From an uncultured Bacteroidales bacterium (GTDB lineage: Bacteria > Bacteroidota > Bacteroidia > Bacteroidales > Muribaculaceae), in assembly GCA_946011725.1 (NCBI GenBank), contig CAMGBT010000016.1:1-37293 (forward strand): a stretch of DNA of 37,293 bases, given 5' to 3'. Position numbers and translations under genes: made by a program. Under the pieces are notes generated by a model. The model was given only the letters and a program-made list of their open reading frames with translations, ran no database searches and was not told the origin of the DNA. Below are positions 30,209 through 37,293 of the stretch, piece after piece (positions within the stretch are counted from its first letter, which is position 1; the number at the start of each line of letters is the position of its first letter).

Positions 30209-30652
30209 TTACATTAGCTCATCAGGATGGTATTCAAAACCGTTACGTTCGTATATTTCAGTGACTTCTTCATCAAATGATACCTCTTGATGGTGAGTTT
30301 TCTGCGATTGGATGTACTTAATCACAGCCGGTTTTACACTAAGTGACACCGACAATGAACAAAAACCGGAGCACCATCCCTCGAATTTTGGGAAATAGCC
30401 GGATTGTTTCATCCATAAGCTTGTTTCTCGTTTTAATTCGCCAATTATAGTTGAGAGAGCTATGGTCGGATTCAAATCGAAAAGGAAATGTATGTGTTCA
30501 GGCATCCCATTGATTGCGTGAAAGAAACATTTCTTTTTTGAAAAATAATTTGCAATCACTCGGAATAAGTCTGCCTCATGTTCGGGCGAGATTGTAGGTC
30601 GTCGATAATGAGTGCTGATAATGATGTGATATAAAGATAAAACTCTACTCAT
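30209..30652 (-). CDS. REP-associated tyrosine transposase (RAYT, Y1/IS200-like)
   Basis: A 147-residue protein from the ATG at 30650-30652 (MSRVLSLYHIIISTHYRRP). INGMPEHIHFLFDL carries the HUH-type HxH metal motif. AVIKYIQSQKTHHQ carries the candidate catalytic tyrosine and the downstream HH typical of REP-associated tyrosine transposases. A WCSGFCSLSVSLSV block also matches this family (WQ.GY.AFSVS). Length is normal and the frame is intact, so it may be active. It sits exactly between two inverted REP-like arms (30096-30200 and 30747-30851), the usual RAYT arrangement. Such single-strand-specific enzymes act on REP hairpins. A further partial copy of the arm motif occurs at 10372-10394. 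Confidence 0.9.
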   Translation of the reverse strand: MSRVLSLYHIIISTHYRRPTISPEHEADLFRVIANYFSKKKCFFHAINGMPEHIHFLFDLNPTIALSTIIGELKRETSLWMKQSGYFPKFEGWCSGFCSLSVSLSVKPAVIKYIQSQKTHHQEVSFDEEVTEIYERNGFEYHPDELM

Positions 30653-30746
30653 GATAATTATAGTTTTAATGCGCAAATATAGCAATTATTATCAACGTGC
30701 GCAAGGGTAACGTCCATTTTATTCATTCGCAAATGGGTTGAGATGC

Positions 30747-30851
30747 GCAGAGATCCCCTCCGGGGAACGGCAATGTGGCCGCCTCGACCGTGGGTAGGAA
30801 CCGCTCCGCGGTACCAACCCACGGCTAACGAAAATATAGCGCCTCCGGCGC
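30747..30851. repeat. Right inverted arm flanking the REP-associated transposase
   Basis: The reverse complement of 30096-30200 apart from a short central difference. It contains gcagagatcccctccgggg (30747-30765) and the long imperfect palindrome at 30788-30824. A further ACCGCTCCGCGGT hairpin follows at about 30858-30870. Confidence 0.85.
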
Positions 30852-30904
30852 ATTCGAACCGCTCCGCGGTATTGCCTCCGGATTAGAAACCCACCTCCGC
30901 ATAA

Positions 30905-31012
30905 CATAACACGAATCTCACGAATCAAAAAAAGATTCGTGTGGATTCGTGCGATTCGTGTTCGTTGTTGAATAAAAAAGATTCGTGTGATTCGTGTTCG
31001 TTTCGACCTCGG
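30905..31012. repeat. Interspersed 'gattcgtgtgattcgtgttcg' repeats
   Basis: Two imperfect copies of the gattcgtg unit (30920-30965 and 30970-31000), of the same family as 29940-30050. It is non-coding. Confidence 0.6.
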
Positions 31013-31025
31013 GGCGGGGACAAAA

Positions 31026-31055
31026 AAAGCTCCCACCTTTGGGGGTGGGAGCTTT
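31026..31055 (-). terminator. Intrinsic terminator of the 1175-aa protein gene
   Basis: A 12-bp perfect stem AAAGCTCCCACC pairs 31026-31037 with 31044-31055, with a 6-nt loop. On the minus strand the stem leads into seven T. It is about 75 nt after the stop. Confidence 0.88.
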
Positions 31056-31130
31056 GATATCGGGGGCACTACCCCTTCCCTTGTAGGCTCGAGGCTTGCC
31101 TCGGGGTCTGGAGGGGCTGGGGTGAGGCTC

Positions 31131-34100
31131 TTAGATGCGGACTTTGGTGACGGTGTTGCCTTGGCGGCGGATGTAGATGCCGGGGGCGAGCTCGCCGTTA
31201 ACGCGTTGGCCTTGGAGGTTGTAGTACTCAACGGGAGCATCCTCATTCTCTACTGCCACACCTTCCACGCCGGAAACATCGATGTTGGTGGTTCCGTTAA
31301 TTTTCAATTCATAAGTTCTTGGTGTACCGCCGAACATTTGCAGGGTGAGGTTGGTGGCATCTGCTGCGGGTGCTTTGAGGCTTGTGCTGCTTGCTACGGG
31401 AGCGGTGTACACTGCGAACGGAATCACCGGAGTGAATTTGAAGTTGAAGGTGATGTCTTTGCCAGTGTACTTACCATCACTGTTAACTTCGATAGCGTCG
31501 GGCACTTCGATGGTGAAGCCGCCTTCAGTCCAAATTACATTAGCTTCGAACGAACCTTCTTGGTCAGTGCGAGTGTAGGTAACGTGCGGGTAGTTGTAGA
31601 CTACATCTGCGTCGGTGGTGGTGAAAGGCACTTTGATTGTTGCGTACCAAGCGTTTTCATATTTAGAACCTTCGAACCATACTTTACCTGCATCAGCTTT
31701 GATGTCAATCTTGCCGGCAGATTTAACCACGATGTCGGCGGACTTGCTTTCGGAAGCAACCAAGGTGAGTTCTTGGTCGTTGACGAAGTAAGGCAAGAAG
31801 TCGAAGCGGTAGAGGCCTTCAGTTGTTTCGTCTGGGTAGCCGTTGGCAATCACTTTGCCGCCGATTTGCAGCGAGTAGGAGTCGGTTGCTTCTACGGGGA
31901 GGTATTCGCTCGGTTTGAGCTCAACGAAGAGGTTGTTGACAGCTTGGCCGAGAGCTTTGCCGGCATCGGATGAGCTTTCAAGAGCTTCGTAGTGAGCAGT
32001 AACGGGAGCCAGCGAGTAGATGACTACGGTCTTAGCTTCGGGGTCGAATACCAAGCGGTAGGTGGTGGTGATGTTTAGGTTAGATCCTTCAACGCCGAAA
32101 GTCCATTTAGCGGTCTTGTCGCCTGCATCGGTATTCCAGAGACATTCGTATTTAATACCGGTTTGAGCGGCTGTAAAAGTTCCTGTTCCGGTTTCTACAA
32201 ATTCATTGTATACGCCTTTTTTCGGAGTGAGCATGTCAGTTTCGGTATCGCTTTCGGCAGAGGTAGATTTGCTGATGTAAAAGCGGTTGCTGGTGGTGCC
32301 GAAGGAGCCTTCCCATACGTAAGTGCCATCGCCTACGAAAGTGAGGGCTTTGGAGGTTTCATCAGTGCCGCTCCAGTAGCCGCGGAGGAAGTAGTAAGTG
32401 CCGGTGGGTTCGGGATCGGGGTGGTTTTCAACTACCAATGTCATGTTGGAGGGATCGAGGGTGAAGGTGGGGTTCACCAAAGTCAGCGGGTTGTTGTCGT
32501 TGTCTTGGAACTTGATGAACACGTCTTCACCGGGCACGTTGGTGCGGCGCATTTGGTATTCGGTGCCGGGGGTGAGGTCGGCAACAGTACCGTCGTTTTT
32601 GTAGGAGTAGCCGAAGGCCTTGCCCCAGTGCGGGTCGTTGTCGGTGTCTCTGTCGGTCATGTTGGAGATTTTGAACGACACGTTCTTCATGGTGCCGGTG
32701 TAGCTCCATTCATACACCTTGCTTGTGCTGTTGTATACGAAGGTGAAGGGCTGGGATTCTTTACCGAGGTAGGTGCCGGGAGCAGTCCAACCGTTGAAAG
32801 TACCGGAGATTACGTACACCAAGTGGCTGTAGTCAGAATCAAGTGCGGTGATGGTGATTACGGGAGCGTCAGGGTTGGTGGCATTCAGAGAGATGCGGTA
32901 GCGACCGGGGGTGAGGTCCCATTGCCAGTCGTGGCCGGAGGTGTCGCTGTTACCGTTTTTGAGCTTACCGGTGGTGGGAGTGTTGACTGCAACGGTGTAG
33001 TTAGTATTGTTGTTGCAATAGAACCAGGGAGTGTAGTTGCTGGGCTTGTCTCCTTCGTTGAGACGTTTGAAGCCGAAGAAGCCGGAGTTGGACACGCGGC
33101 CTTCCCATACCCAGGTCACACCATCTGCCTGTTTGGTCATAGCGTAGTCAGCCAGAGTGTTGTCAGCGGCAGGCCAGCTACCGGTGATGATGTTGGTGTG
33201 CAAGCGCCAAACATAGTTCTTGGGTGTGACAGTGGGGCTCACAATCTTCACCTTCATAGTGGTGGGGTTGAACACGATGGTGTATTCGCCGTTGAGATTG
33301 GTTGAGAAGTCATAGCCGTTATTGTTCTTAATTTGGGCAGCGTATTCGATGTCTTTCTCGATTGAAACGTTTTCGGTGGGCGAGTTAATCCAAGTGTTTC
33401 CACCGTTGATAGCGGTTTCTTGGTCAGATTCAAGACGCTTGATGCCGAAGCTACCGGCTTTGATGGTTGCGGTAAATGAGTAAGTGCCATCGGCATGAGT
33501 CATCGTATCTTGAGTTTTCCAGTCGCCTTCACCAATACCTGTTGTAAAGATGTTACCATGGAGGCGGTAGTAGTAGGTGGTGGGGGTGTAGTTAGTGTAT
33601 GCGCTGCCATCTTTGATGGACGAAGATTCTACGTAATAAACGTTGCCGTTGGTGGCGTTGACGGAGTAGGTCGCTGTGCCGTTGGAGAAGGTAACTTTAG
33701 CGCCTTCGGCAGCGTTGTAAGAGATTTTTTTCAAAGCTTTAGTACCGTCATCTTCAACAGTGGCAGTAACGCCGCTGACAGTGACGGTTCCCCAACCCGA
33801 ACGCACAGCATCGAAGTAGATAACTTGGTCAATGGGGGTGGGTTCGGGATCGGGGGTGGAAGGCTTCTCGGTGATGGTGAGAGTGCGGGTGCTGCCGTTC
33901 ACAACGAGCGTAAATACCGGATTGGAGATAGCACCGCTTACTTTAATATCACCGCCTGTGCCAAGAGTGTAGGGGGTGTCTTTTGAGATGGTTGCAGCGT
34001 CTTGGCCGTACCAAAACTTATTGGTAAAGTCGTATATTTTGAATGTTTGACCATCCTTTAATTCACCAATCGATGAAAGGTCGTAGATGTATGTTTTACC

Positions 34101-34658
34101 ATCCTCTTGGGGTGTGAAGGTGTAATCATTATTATCCCATGTATATTTGCCACCTGTGTAGGAGGTAAAGTCGCCACGTAAGCTGTATTGGGTGGTAGGT
34201 GGAGTGTAAGTGTAGTTGTCTTTGACGGATGCGATGCCGTTTGTGCCACCCTTATAAAGAACGTATAGACGTTTATCTACAAGCGTCCAATTGCCACCGG
34301 AATTTGTTGTTATAGCTCCGTATGCGTCAGTACCATTCCATTTTGTAGAATAAGTGCTTTTGTTATAGTCGTTGTCGTTTTTAGGACTTGGATTTCCAAG
34401 GTCTTCTTTGGAGAAAAAGATTATGGACAAGTTATCCCAAGAACCCTCCCATTTGTAGATAGTGCCGTAGACCAAAGAAAGTTGATACTTATTGAAAAAG
34501 GTCGCGTTACTATTATAATCATTGGTATCTGATAATTTACCGCAGTAGATGTATGGAGCACTTGTCCACCCTGTATCTTTAATGTCAACATACAATGTCC
34601 ACGCATCGGCAGACAAGGCGAACAGGACCCCCACTAAGAGAAGTAGGAATTTTTTCAT
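31131..34658 (-). CDS. Very large secreted modular (carbohydrate-binding-like) protein
   Basis: An 1175-residue exported protein. Residues 1-19 are a signal peptide (MKKFLLLLVGVLFALSADA). The rest consists of repeated beta-rich modules. Several begin with a Tyr/Arg motif: YSLRGDFTSY, YYYRLHGNIFTTG, YVWRLHTNIITGSW, YYFLRGYWSG. They are joined by Pro-rich linkers such as STPDPEPTPID and HPDPEPTG. The modules recall SusE/SusF- and CBM-like starch-binding domains, but no family is certain and no catalytic motif is seen. The last about 45 residues contain APVEYYNLQGQRV and GIYIRRQG and end KVRI, matching two other proteins in this window. It is a single-gene unit with its own terminator. A surface glycan-binding or adhesion role is inferred. 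Confidence 0.85.
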   Translation of the reverse strand: MKKFLLLLVGVLFALSADAWTLYVDIKDTGWTSAPYIYCGKLSDTNDYNSNATFFNKYQLSLVYGTIYKWEGSWDNLSIIFFSKEDLGNPSPKNDNDYNKSTYSTKWNGTDAYGAITTNSGGNWTLVDKRLYVLYKGGTNGIASVKDNYTYTPPTTQYSLRGDFTSYTGGKYTWDNNDYTFTPQEDGKTYIYDLSSIGELKDGQTFKIYDFTNKFWYGQDAATISKDTPYTLGTGGDIKVSGAISNPVFTLVVNGSTRTLTITEKPSTPDPEPTPIDQVIYFDAVRSGWGTVTVSGVTATVEDDGTKALKKISYNAAEGAKVTFSNGTATYSVNATNGNVYYVESSSIKDGSAYTNYTPTTYYYRLHGNIFTTGIGEGDWKTQDTMTHADGTYSFTATIKAGSFGIKRLESDQETAINGGNTWINSPTENVSIEKDIEYAAQIKNNNGYDFSTNLNGEYTIVFNPTTMKVKIVSPTVTPKNYVWRLHTNIITGSWPAADNTLADYAMTKQADGVTWVWEGRVSNSGFFGFKRLNEGDKPSNYTPWFYCNNNTNYTVAVNTPTTGKLKNGNSDTSGHDWQWDLTPGRYRISLNATNPDAPVITITALDSDYSHLVYVISGTFNGWTAPGTYLGKESQPFTFVYNSTSKVYEWSYTGTMKNVSFKISNMTDRDTDNDPHWGKAFGYSYKNDGTVADLTPGTEYQMRRTNVPGEDVFIKFQDNDNNPLTLVNPTFTLDPSNMTLVVENHPDPEPTGTYYFLRGYWSGTDETSKALTFVGDGTYVWEGSFGTTSNRFYISKSTSAESDTETDMLTPKKGVYNEFVETGTGTFTAAQTGIKYECLWNTDAGDKTAKWTFGVEGSNLNITTTYRLVFDPEAKTVVIYSLAPVTAHYEALESSSDAGKALGQAVNNLFVELKPSEYLPVEATDSYSLQIGGKVIANGYPDETTEGLYRFDFLPYFVNDQELTLVASESKSADIVVKSAGKIDIKADAGKVWFEGSKYENAWYATIKVPFTTTDADVVYNYPHVTYTRTDQEGSFEANVIWTEGGFTIEVPDAIEVNSDGKYTGKDITFNFKFTPVIPFAVYTAPVASSTSLKAPAADATNLTLQMFGGTPRTYELKINGTTNIDVSGVEGVAVENEDAPVEYYNLQGQRVNGELAPGIYIRRQGNTVTKVRI

Positions 34659-34700
34659 AGTAAGTTTGTTTGTTGGTTTAGATTAGTTTTTAGTTTATTA

Positions 34701-34708
34701 CAAAGGTA
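34701..34708 (-). promoter_or_regulatory. Possible proximal -7 element
   Basis: Minus-strand TACCTTTG fits TAnnTTTG and would start transcription near 34696, 38 nt before the ATG. No matching -33 element is visible at the right distance, so confidence is limited. Confidence 0.4.
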
Positions 34709-34835
34709 AGGAAATAGATGTCGGGTGAGGACGTCTATTGTGGGTGTTTGAGGTTTGGTTTGTTTTGTCTTTTTTTCTTGTGGGTGTTTAAAGTTTTGTT
34801 TTTATTAATTGATTATTAATAATGTGCATGTTTTT

Positions 34836-34918
34836 GGCATCGGATGATGCCGGTGTGGGTGTTTATGGTGTGACGCAAAGCGTCGGCGTGGATGTTTTGG
34901 GGGCGATGGCCAAAGCCA
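34836..34918 (-). ncRNA. Candidate structured leader or small RNA (three hairpins)
   Basis: Three short perfect hairpins lie in series: GGCATC/GATGCC (34836-34851), GACGC/GCGTC (34872-34884) and TGGC/GCCA (34907-34918). A well-formed minus-strand promoter lies at 34994-35024. The transcript would lead toward the 31131-34658 gene. Several short frames are open on both strands, so coding cannot be excluded. No known RNA family is recognised. Confidence 0.3.
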
Positions 34919-34993
34919 CCACCGCATAGATGAAGTAAGATCGTGAATGGTAGATAAGTAAGATGCTATTAGTTTCTGCACACATTCACGCTG

Positions 34994-35024
34994 CAAAATT
35001 ACAACAAAAAAACGGAAGTACAAT
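34994..35024 (-). promoter_or_regulatory. Distal promoter upstream of the 1175-aa protein gene
   Basis: Minus-strand TAATTTTG (34994-35001) with an ATTG -33 element (35021-35024) 19 nt upstream. Initiation near 34989 would give a leader of about 330 nt holding the three hairpins at 34836-34918. Confidence 0.55.
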
Positions 35025-35034
35025 GTTAAAAAAT

Positions 35035-35340
35035 CATAAAACTTTTGTGAAGTGCCGCGAGGCGGGGCTAAACGAAGTTACGAATGACGAAGGAACGAAT
35101 TATTTTCGCGGTGGGTTAGACGATCTCCTACGATTTTTTTACGATGCCATGCGGGTGGGGGCGGTGGGGAGAAGGCGGGTGGGAACGCGCTCCGCGCGAA
35201 GGCTGAAGCGCGGTGGGGTGGTCTCACGCAGAATTAGCAGATATATTCGGAGGTGGGCGGTTTATAACTAACGAAGTAAACGAAAAAACAAAAAAATAAA
35301 AAAATACGTTCTACGTTTACGTTTTACGTTTAAACCTCGG
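35035..35340. repeat. Gene-free gap with degenerate interspersed repeats
   Basis: It contains aaacgaagttacgaatgacg, then gacgatctcctacgattttt and acgatgccatgcgggtgggg, the same module order as 29840-29930. A further acgttctacgtttacgtttt-type block lies at about 35305-35335. No gene seen. Confidence 0.6.
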
Positions 35341-35379
35341 CTACATCTGCGAAATCTGCGAGAGTGAGGGATAGGGCGG

Positions 35380-36387
35380 TTAGTGGCTGAGGAGGGCGGC
35401 GAGGGCGGTGTCGATGATGGTGTCGTGGCCGTTGGCGGCGGCGGTGGGGTCGAGGTCGACGCGGATGTCGGGGTCGATGCCGTCTTCGGTGGATTGCATT
35501 TGGCAGTCGAAGATGGGGGAGGCGGAGAAGCGGACGGCCCAACCGTTGGGCAGTTCGCTGGAGAAGGGCATACCGGAGCCGCCGCCGGTGCGGTCGCCGA
35601 CGATGGTGACGTGGGGTAGGTGGCGCATGACGCTAACGAACTGATTGGCAGCGCTGTAAGTGCTGCGGTTGACCAAGATGGCCACCGGTTTGTCGAGCCA
35701 GGAGATGCGACCCGGCTCGGCCGGGTCGTAGTAGAAGGCGTAAGGTTCGGAGAAGTCAGAGTGGCCGGGGCCGGATTTGTGGCAGATGTATCCGGCGAGG
35801 GTGCGTTGGCGGATGAATCGGCGGGCGAACATCTCCGAGACGGTGAGTGCGCCGCCGCCGTTGTCGCGGATGTCGATGATGAGGCCTTTGGCGTTGCGCA
35901 GCAGGGCCAAGGCCCAGTCGAGGGTGCCCTCGCCGGTGGCGAGGGTGAATTCCGGGTAGCGGATGTAGCCCACCGAGTCCGGTAACATGCAGTAATACAA
36001 CCCGTTGCGCGAAAATTCCTTAAAATGGAAGTAGTGTTCATCCACCAGGCGTTGGTCGAAATTCTGCGGGTAGTCGCTCCACCATTTCTTGTAGTAAGAA
36101 GTTGAGAAATAGGAAGTTAGGTTGACGTGGCCGTCGCGCAATTCGTTGAGCATGTCCGAGCAGATGTAAAAGAGCTCTATGATGTTGGTTTTGTCGCTGA
36201 CCTGCGGGCGGTAAACGGCGTAGACCGAGTCCCAGTCCACGTGTTTTTGGTCGAGGAAGCAGTAATGTTGGTCGATAGTGTTCCACAGGGCGTCGAAGTT
36301 GCCCACGGGGTCGTCGGGGTAGTCCTCGACCGAGTGGCAGGCCGAGAGCGAGAGTGCTAATATGCAGATAGTGAGAAGTTTATTCAT
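35380..36387 (-). CDS. S41-family peptidase lipoprotein
   Basis: A 335-residue protein with a lipoprotein signal peptide: hydrophobic residues 4-14 and lipobox LSAC with lipidated C17. The N-terminal helical region contains DALWNTIDQHYCFLD. The C-terminal S41 core includes GYIRYPEF, LIIDIRDNGGGALTVSEMFA, VNRSTYSAANQF (near residue 240, Ser of YSA the likely nucleophile) and VGDRTGGGSG. This resembles the IRBP/tricorn-like S41B branch rather than CtpA, and the PDZ domain is short or absent. It starts 1 nt after the stop of the DUF3316-type gene, so the two are one operon. Substrate unknown; envelope location. Confidence 0.88.
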   Translation of the reverse strand: MNKLLTICILALSLSACHSVEDYPDDPVGNFDALWNTIDQHYCFLDQKHVDWDSVYAVYRPQVSDKTNIIELFYICSDMLNELRDGHVNLTSYFSTSYYKKWWSDYPQNFDQRLVDEHYFHFKEFSRNGLYYCMLPDSVGYIRYPEFTLATGEGTLDWALALLRNAKGLIIDIRDNGGGALTVSEMFARRFIRQRTLAGYICHKSGPGHSDFSEPYAFYYDPAEPGRISWLDKPVAILVNRSTYSAANQFVSVMRHLPHVTIVGDRTGGGSGMPFSSELPNGWAVRFSASPIFDCQMQSTEDGIDPDIRVDLDPTAAANGHDTIIDTALAALLSH

Positions 36388-36388
36388 A

Positions 36389-37228
36389 TCAATAGAGTGG
36401 TGAGAGGATGGTGGCGTCGGGTTTGTGGTGCGAGCCGACGGCGAGCCATTCGGTGGTGAATCCGATTACGAAAGAATGTTCCACGCGACGGCTGACGATG
36501 CCGGCGGCCTTGGAGGAGAAGAGTTCGAGGCGGTAGCCGAGGCGGAGGTAGTTCGAGCCGAGGCGCCAGTCGGCGGAGAGTAAGTTGTTGAGGCGGAAGA
36601 AGTTGCCGGGCCAAGCGGCGTGGCAGAGGCCGCTGTGGTTGCCGAGGTAGATTTCGTAGTAGAGTTGGTCGTAATCCGGGGCGAAGAAAGCGCCAACAAT
36701 GGGCATATCAATCTGATAGCGGAGCGAGAGGGGGCGTCCGGCGAGGCGGGTGGGCCAGATGGCCATGGCGGGGAGGCCGACGGTGGCCGAAGCTTGGAGT
36801 GACACCGGGTTGTTGGAGTTGCGCAAGAGGTACAGGGCGCCGACGTTGGCCGAGGCGATGCCGCCGGCGGCGAATTTGACCGGCGCGAGGGCGGGGAAGT
36901 CGAAGCGGCGCAAGAGCGCCCATTCCGGGCGGAAGTTGAAGTGCCACATGGTGGCGGTTTGCCAGGGGTTTTCGGTGGAACCGAGGTTGACCGTTGCGCG
37001 GAGCTGCATGGTCCAGCGGGCGCGGCCGAAGGGGGCCACCTGCAGGCGCTCGTAGTCGATGGCGGCGTGCCATCCGGAGTACTGCACCGGGGTGAGGTAG
37101 GTGTCGCGCAAGTGCGACGAGCCTAATTCGGCGGCCCAAGCGGAGACGACGGGCCGCAGGAGGGAATCGGGCTGCGCGGCGGCAGCTATAGCTGCAAAAA
37201 AGCAGAAAATGAAGAGGTTATATCGCAT
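36389..37228 (-). CDS. DUF3316-type exported protein
   Basis: A 279-residue exported protein. The ATG at 37226-37228 starts a signal peptide (MRYNLFIFCFFAAIAAAAQ). An upstream in-frame reading lacks a secretion signal at its start and is rejected. The mature part has SSHLRDTYLTPVQYSGW, ATMWHFNFRPEWALLRRF, RYQIDMPIVGAFFAPDYDQ and LYYEIYLGNHSGLCHAAWPGN, the pattern of DUF3316 proteins of Bacteroidetes. Beta-rich sequence suggests an outer-membrane or periplasmic barrel-like protein. Function is not known. It is the first gene of a two-gene unit with the S41 peptidase; upstream sequence is cut by the window edge after 65 nt, so a promoter cannot be judged. Confidence 0.85.
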   Translation of the reverse strand: MRYNLFIFCFFAAIAAAAQPDSLLRPVVSAWAAELGSSHLRDTYLTPVQYSGWHAAIDYERLQVAPFGRARWTMQLRATVNLGSTENPWQTATMWHFNFRPEWALLRRFDFPALAPVKFAAGGIASANVGALYLLRNSNNPVSLQASATVGLPAMAIWPTRLAGRPLSLRYQIDMPIVGAFFAPDYDQLYYEIYLGNHSGLCHAAWPGNFFRLNNLLSADWRLGSNYLRLGYRLELFSSKAAGIVSRRVEHSFVIGFTTEWLAVGSHHKPDATILSPLY

Positions 37229-37256
37229 ATATAATAAGGTGGGTGATTTCTTACGG

Positions 37257-37292
37257 CACCACGCAGGCACTCCGCTGCGTGCCAACGTGGTG
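37257..37292. repeat. REP-like palindrome at the window edge
   Basis: CACCACG 37257-37263 pairs with CGTGGTG 37286-37292, with inner GGCAC/GTGCC. The unit has the same nested-palindrome form as the REP-like repeats elsewhere in the window. Confidence 0.5.
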
Positions 37293-37293
37293 T

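Noticed and set aside
34822-34929. 35-codon plus-strand ORF (begins MCMFLASDD)
   Set aside because: No promoter on that strand; the region is better explained as structured RNA or non-coding. Kept only as a possibility within the structured-region finding.
35268-36041. 257-residue minus-strand ORF overlapping the S41 peptidase
   Set aside because: Different frame of the same region, Ser/Pro/Thr low-complexity, while the other frame has the S41 motifs.

Overview
The window looks like a chromosomal segment of a fairly GC-rich gut-type member of the Bacteroidales. A Muribaculaceae/Prevotellaceae-like lineage is my guess; the sequence alone does not settle the genus. Supporting signs are the Bacteroidetes promoter form TTTG-N19/20-TAnnTTTG ahead of many units, an L13 protein starting (from GTG) with MDTLSYK, a four-subunit 2-oxoacid:ferredoxin oxidoreductase, DUF4465- and DUF3316-type proteins, and secreted proteins with a shared C-terminal NLQGQRV...YIRRQG motif.

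Layout: 1-1630, a secreted protein. 1677-3603, a cysteine unit: promoter, a 27-residue leader peptide with five consecutive Cys codons, a transcription attenuator, cysK and cysE. 4036-9679, a tight plus-strand operon of a lipid kinase, tilS, a six-hairpin glycosidase and an outer-membrane barrel, with 4-nt overlaps. 9680-10822, a repeat-rich gap with a leucine-rich-repeat pseudogene. 10823-13891, minus strand: rplM-rpsI-rpsB-tsf, in which rpsB has an in-frame stop before a still-open 50-codon tail. 14127-16930, minus: ferredoxin plus alpha, beta and gamma subunits of a 2-oxoacid oxidoreductase. 17091-17502, minus: zinc-free ribosomal protein L31 with its own promoter.

17476-27874 is the most unusual region: five closely spaced minus-strand genes encoding, in transcription order, a multi-zinc-ribbon protein, a 1306-residue membrane Ser/Thr kinase, a 1112-residue protein with four AAA+ modules, a zinc-ribbon/FHA protein and a PP2C phosphatase. 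Kinase, phosphatase and phosphopeptide-binding module together with a large AAA+ machine suggest a phosphorylation-controlled remodelling system. Its substrate is unknown.

28076-31012: tRNA-Leu(UAG) with promoter and terminator; a DUF4465 secreted protein under a cobalamin riboswitch; and a REP-associated tyrosine transposase bracketed by about 105-bp inverted repeats. 31026-37292: an 1175-residue secreted modular protein, a structured upstream region, an S41 peptidase lipoprotein, and a DUF3316-type protein. Gaps between genes are filled with degenerate interspersed repeats and REP-like palindromes. No CRISPR array, rRNA or prophage was seen.
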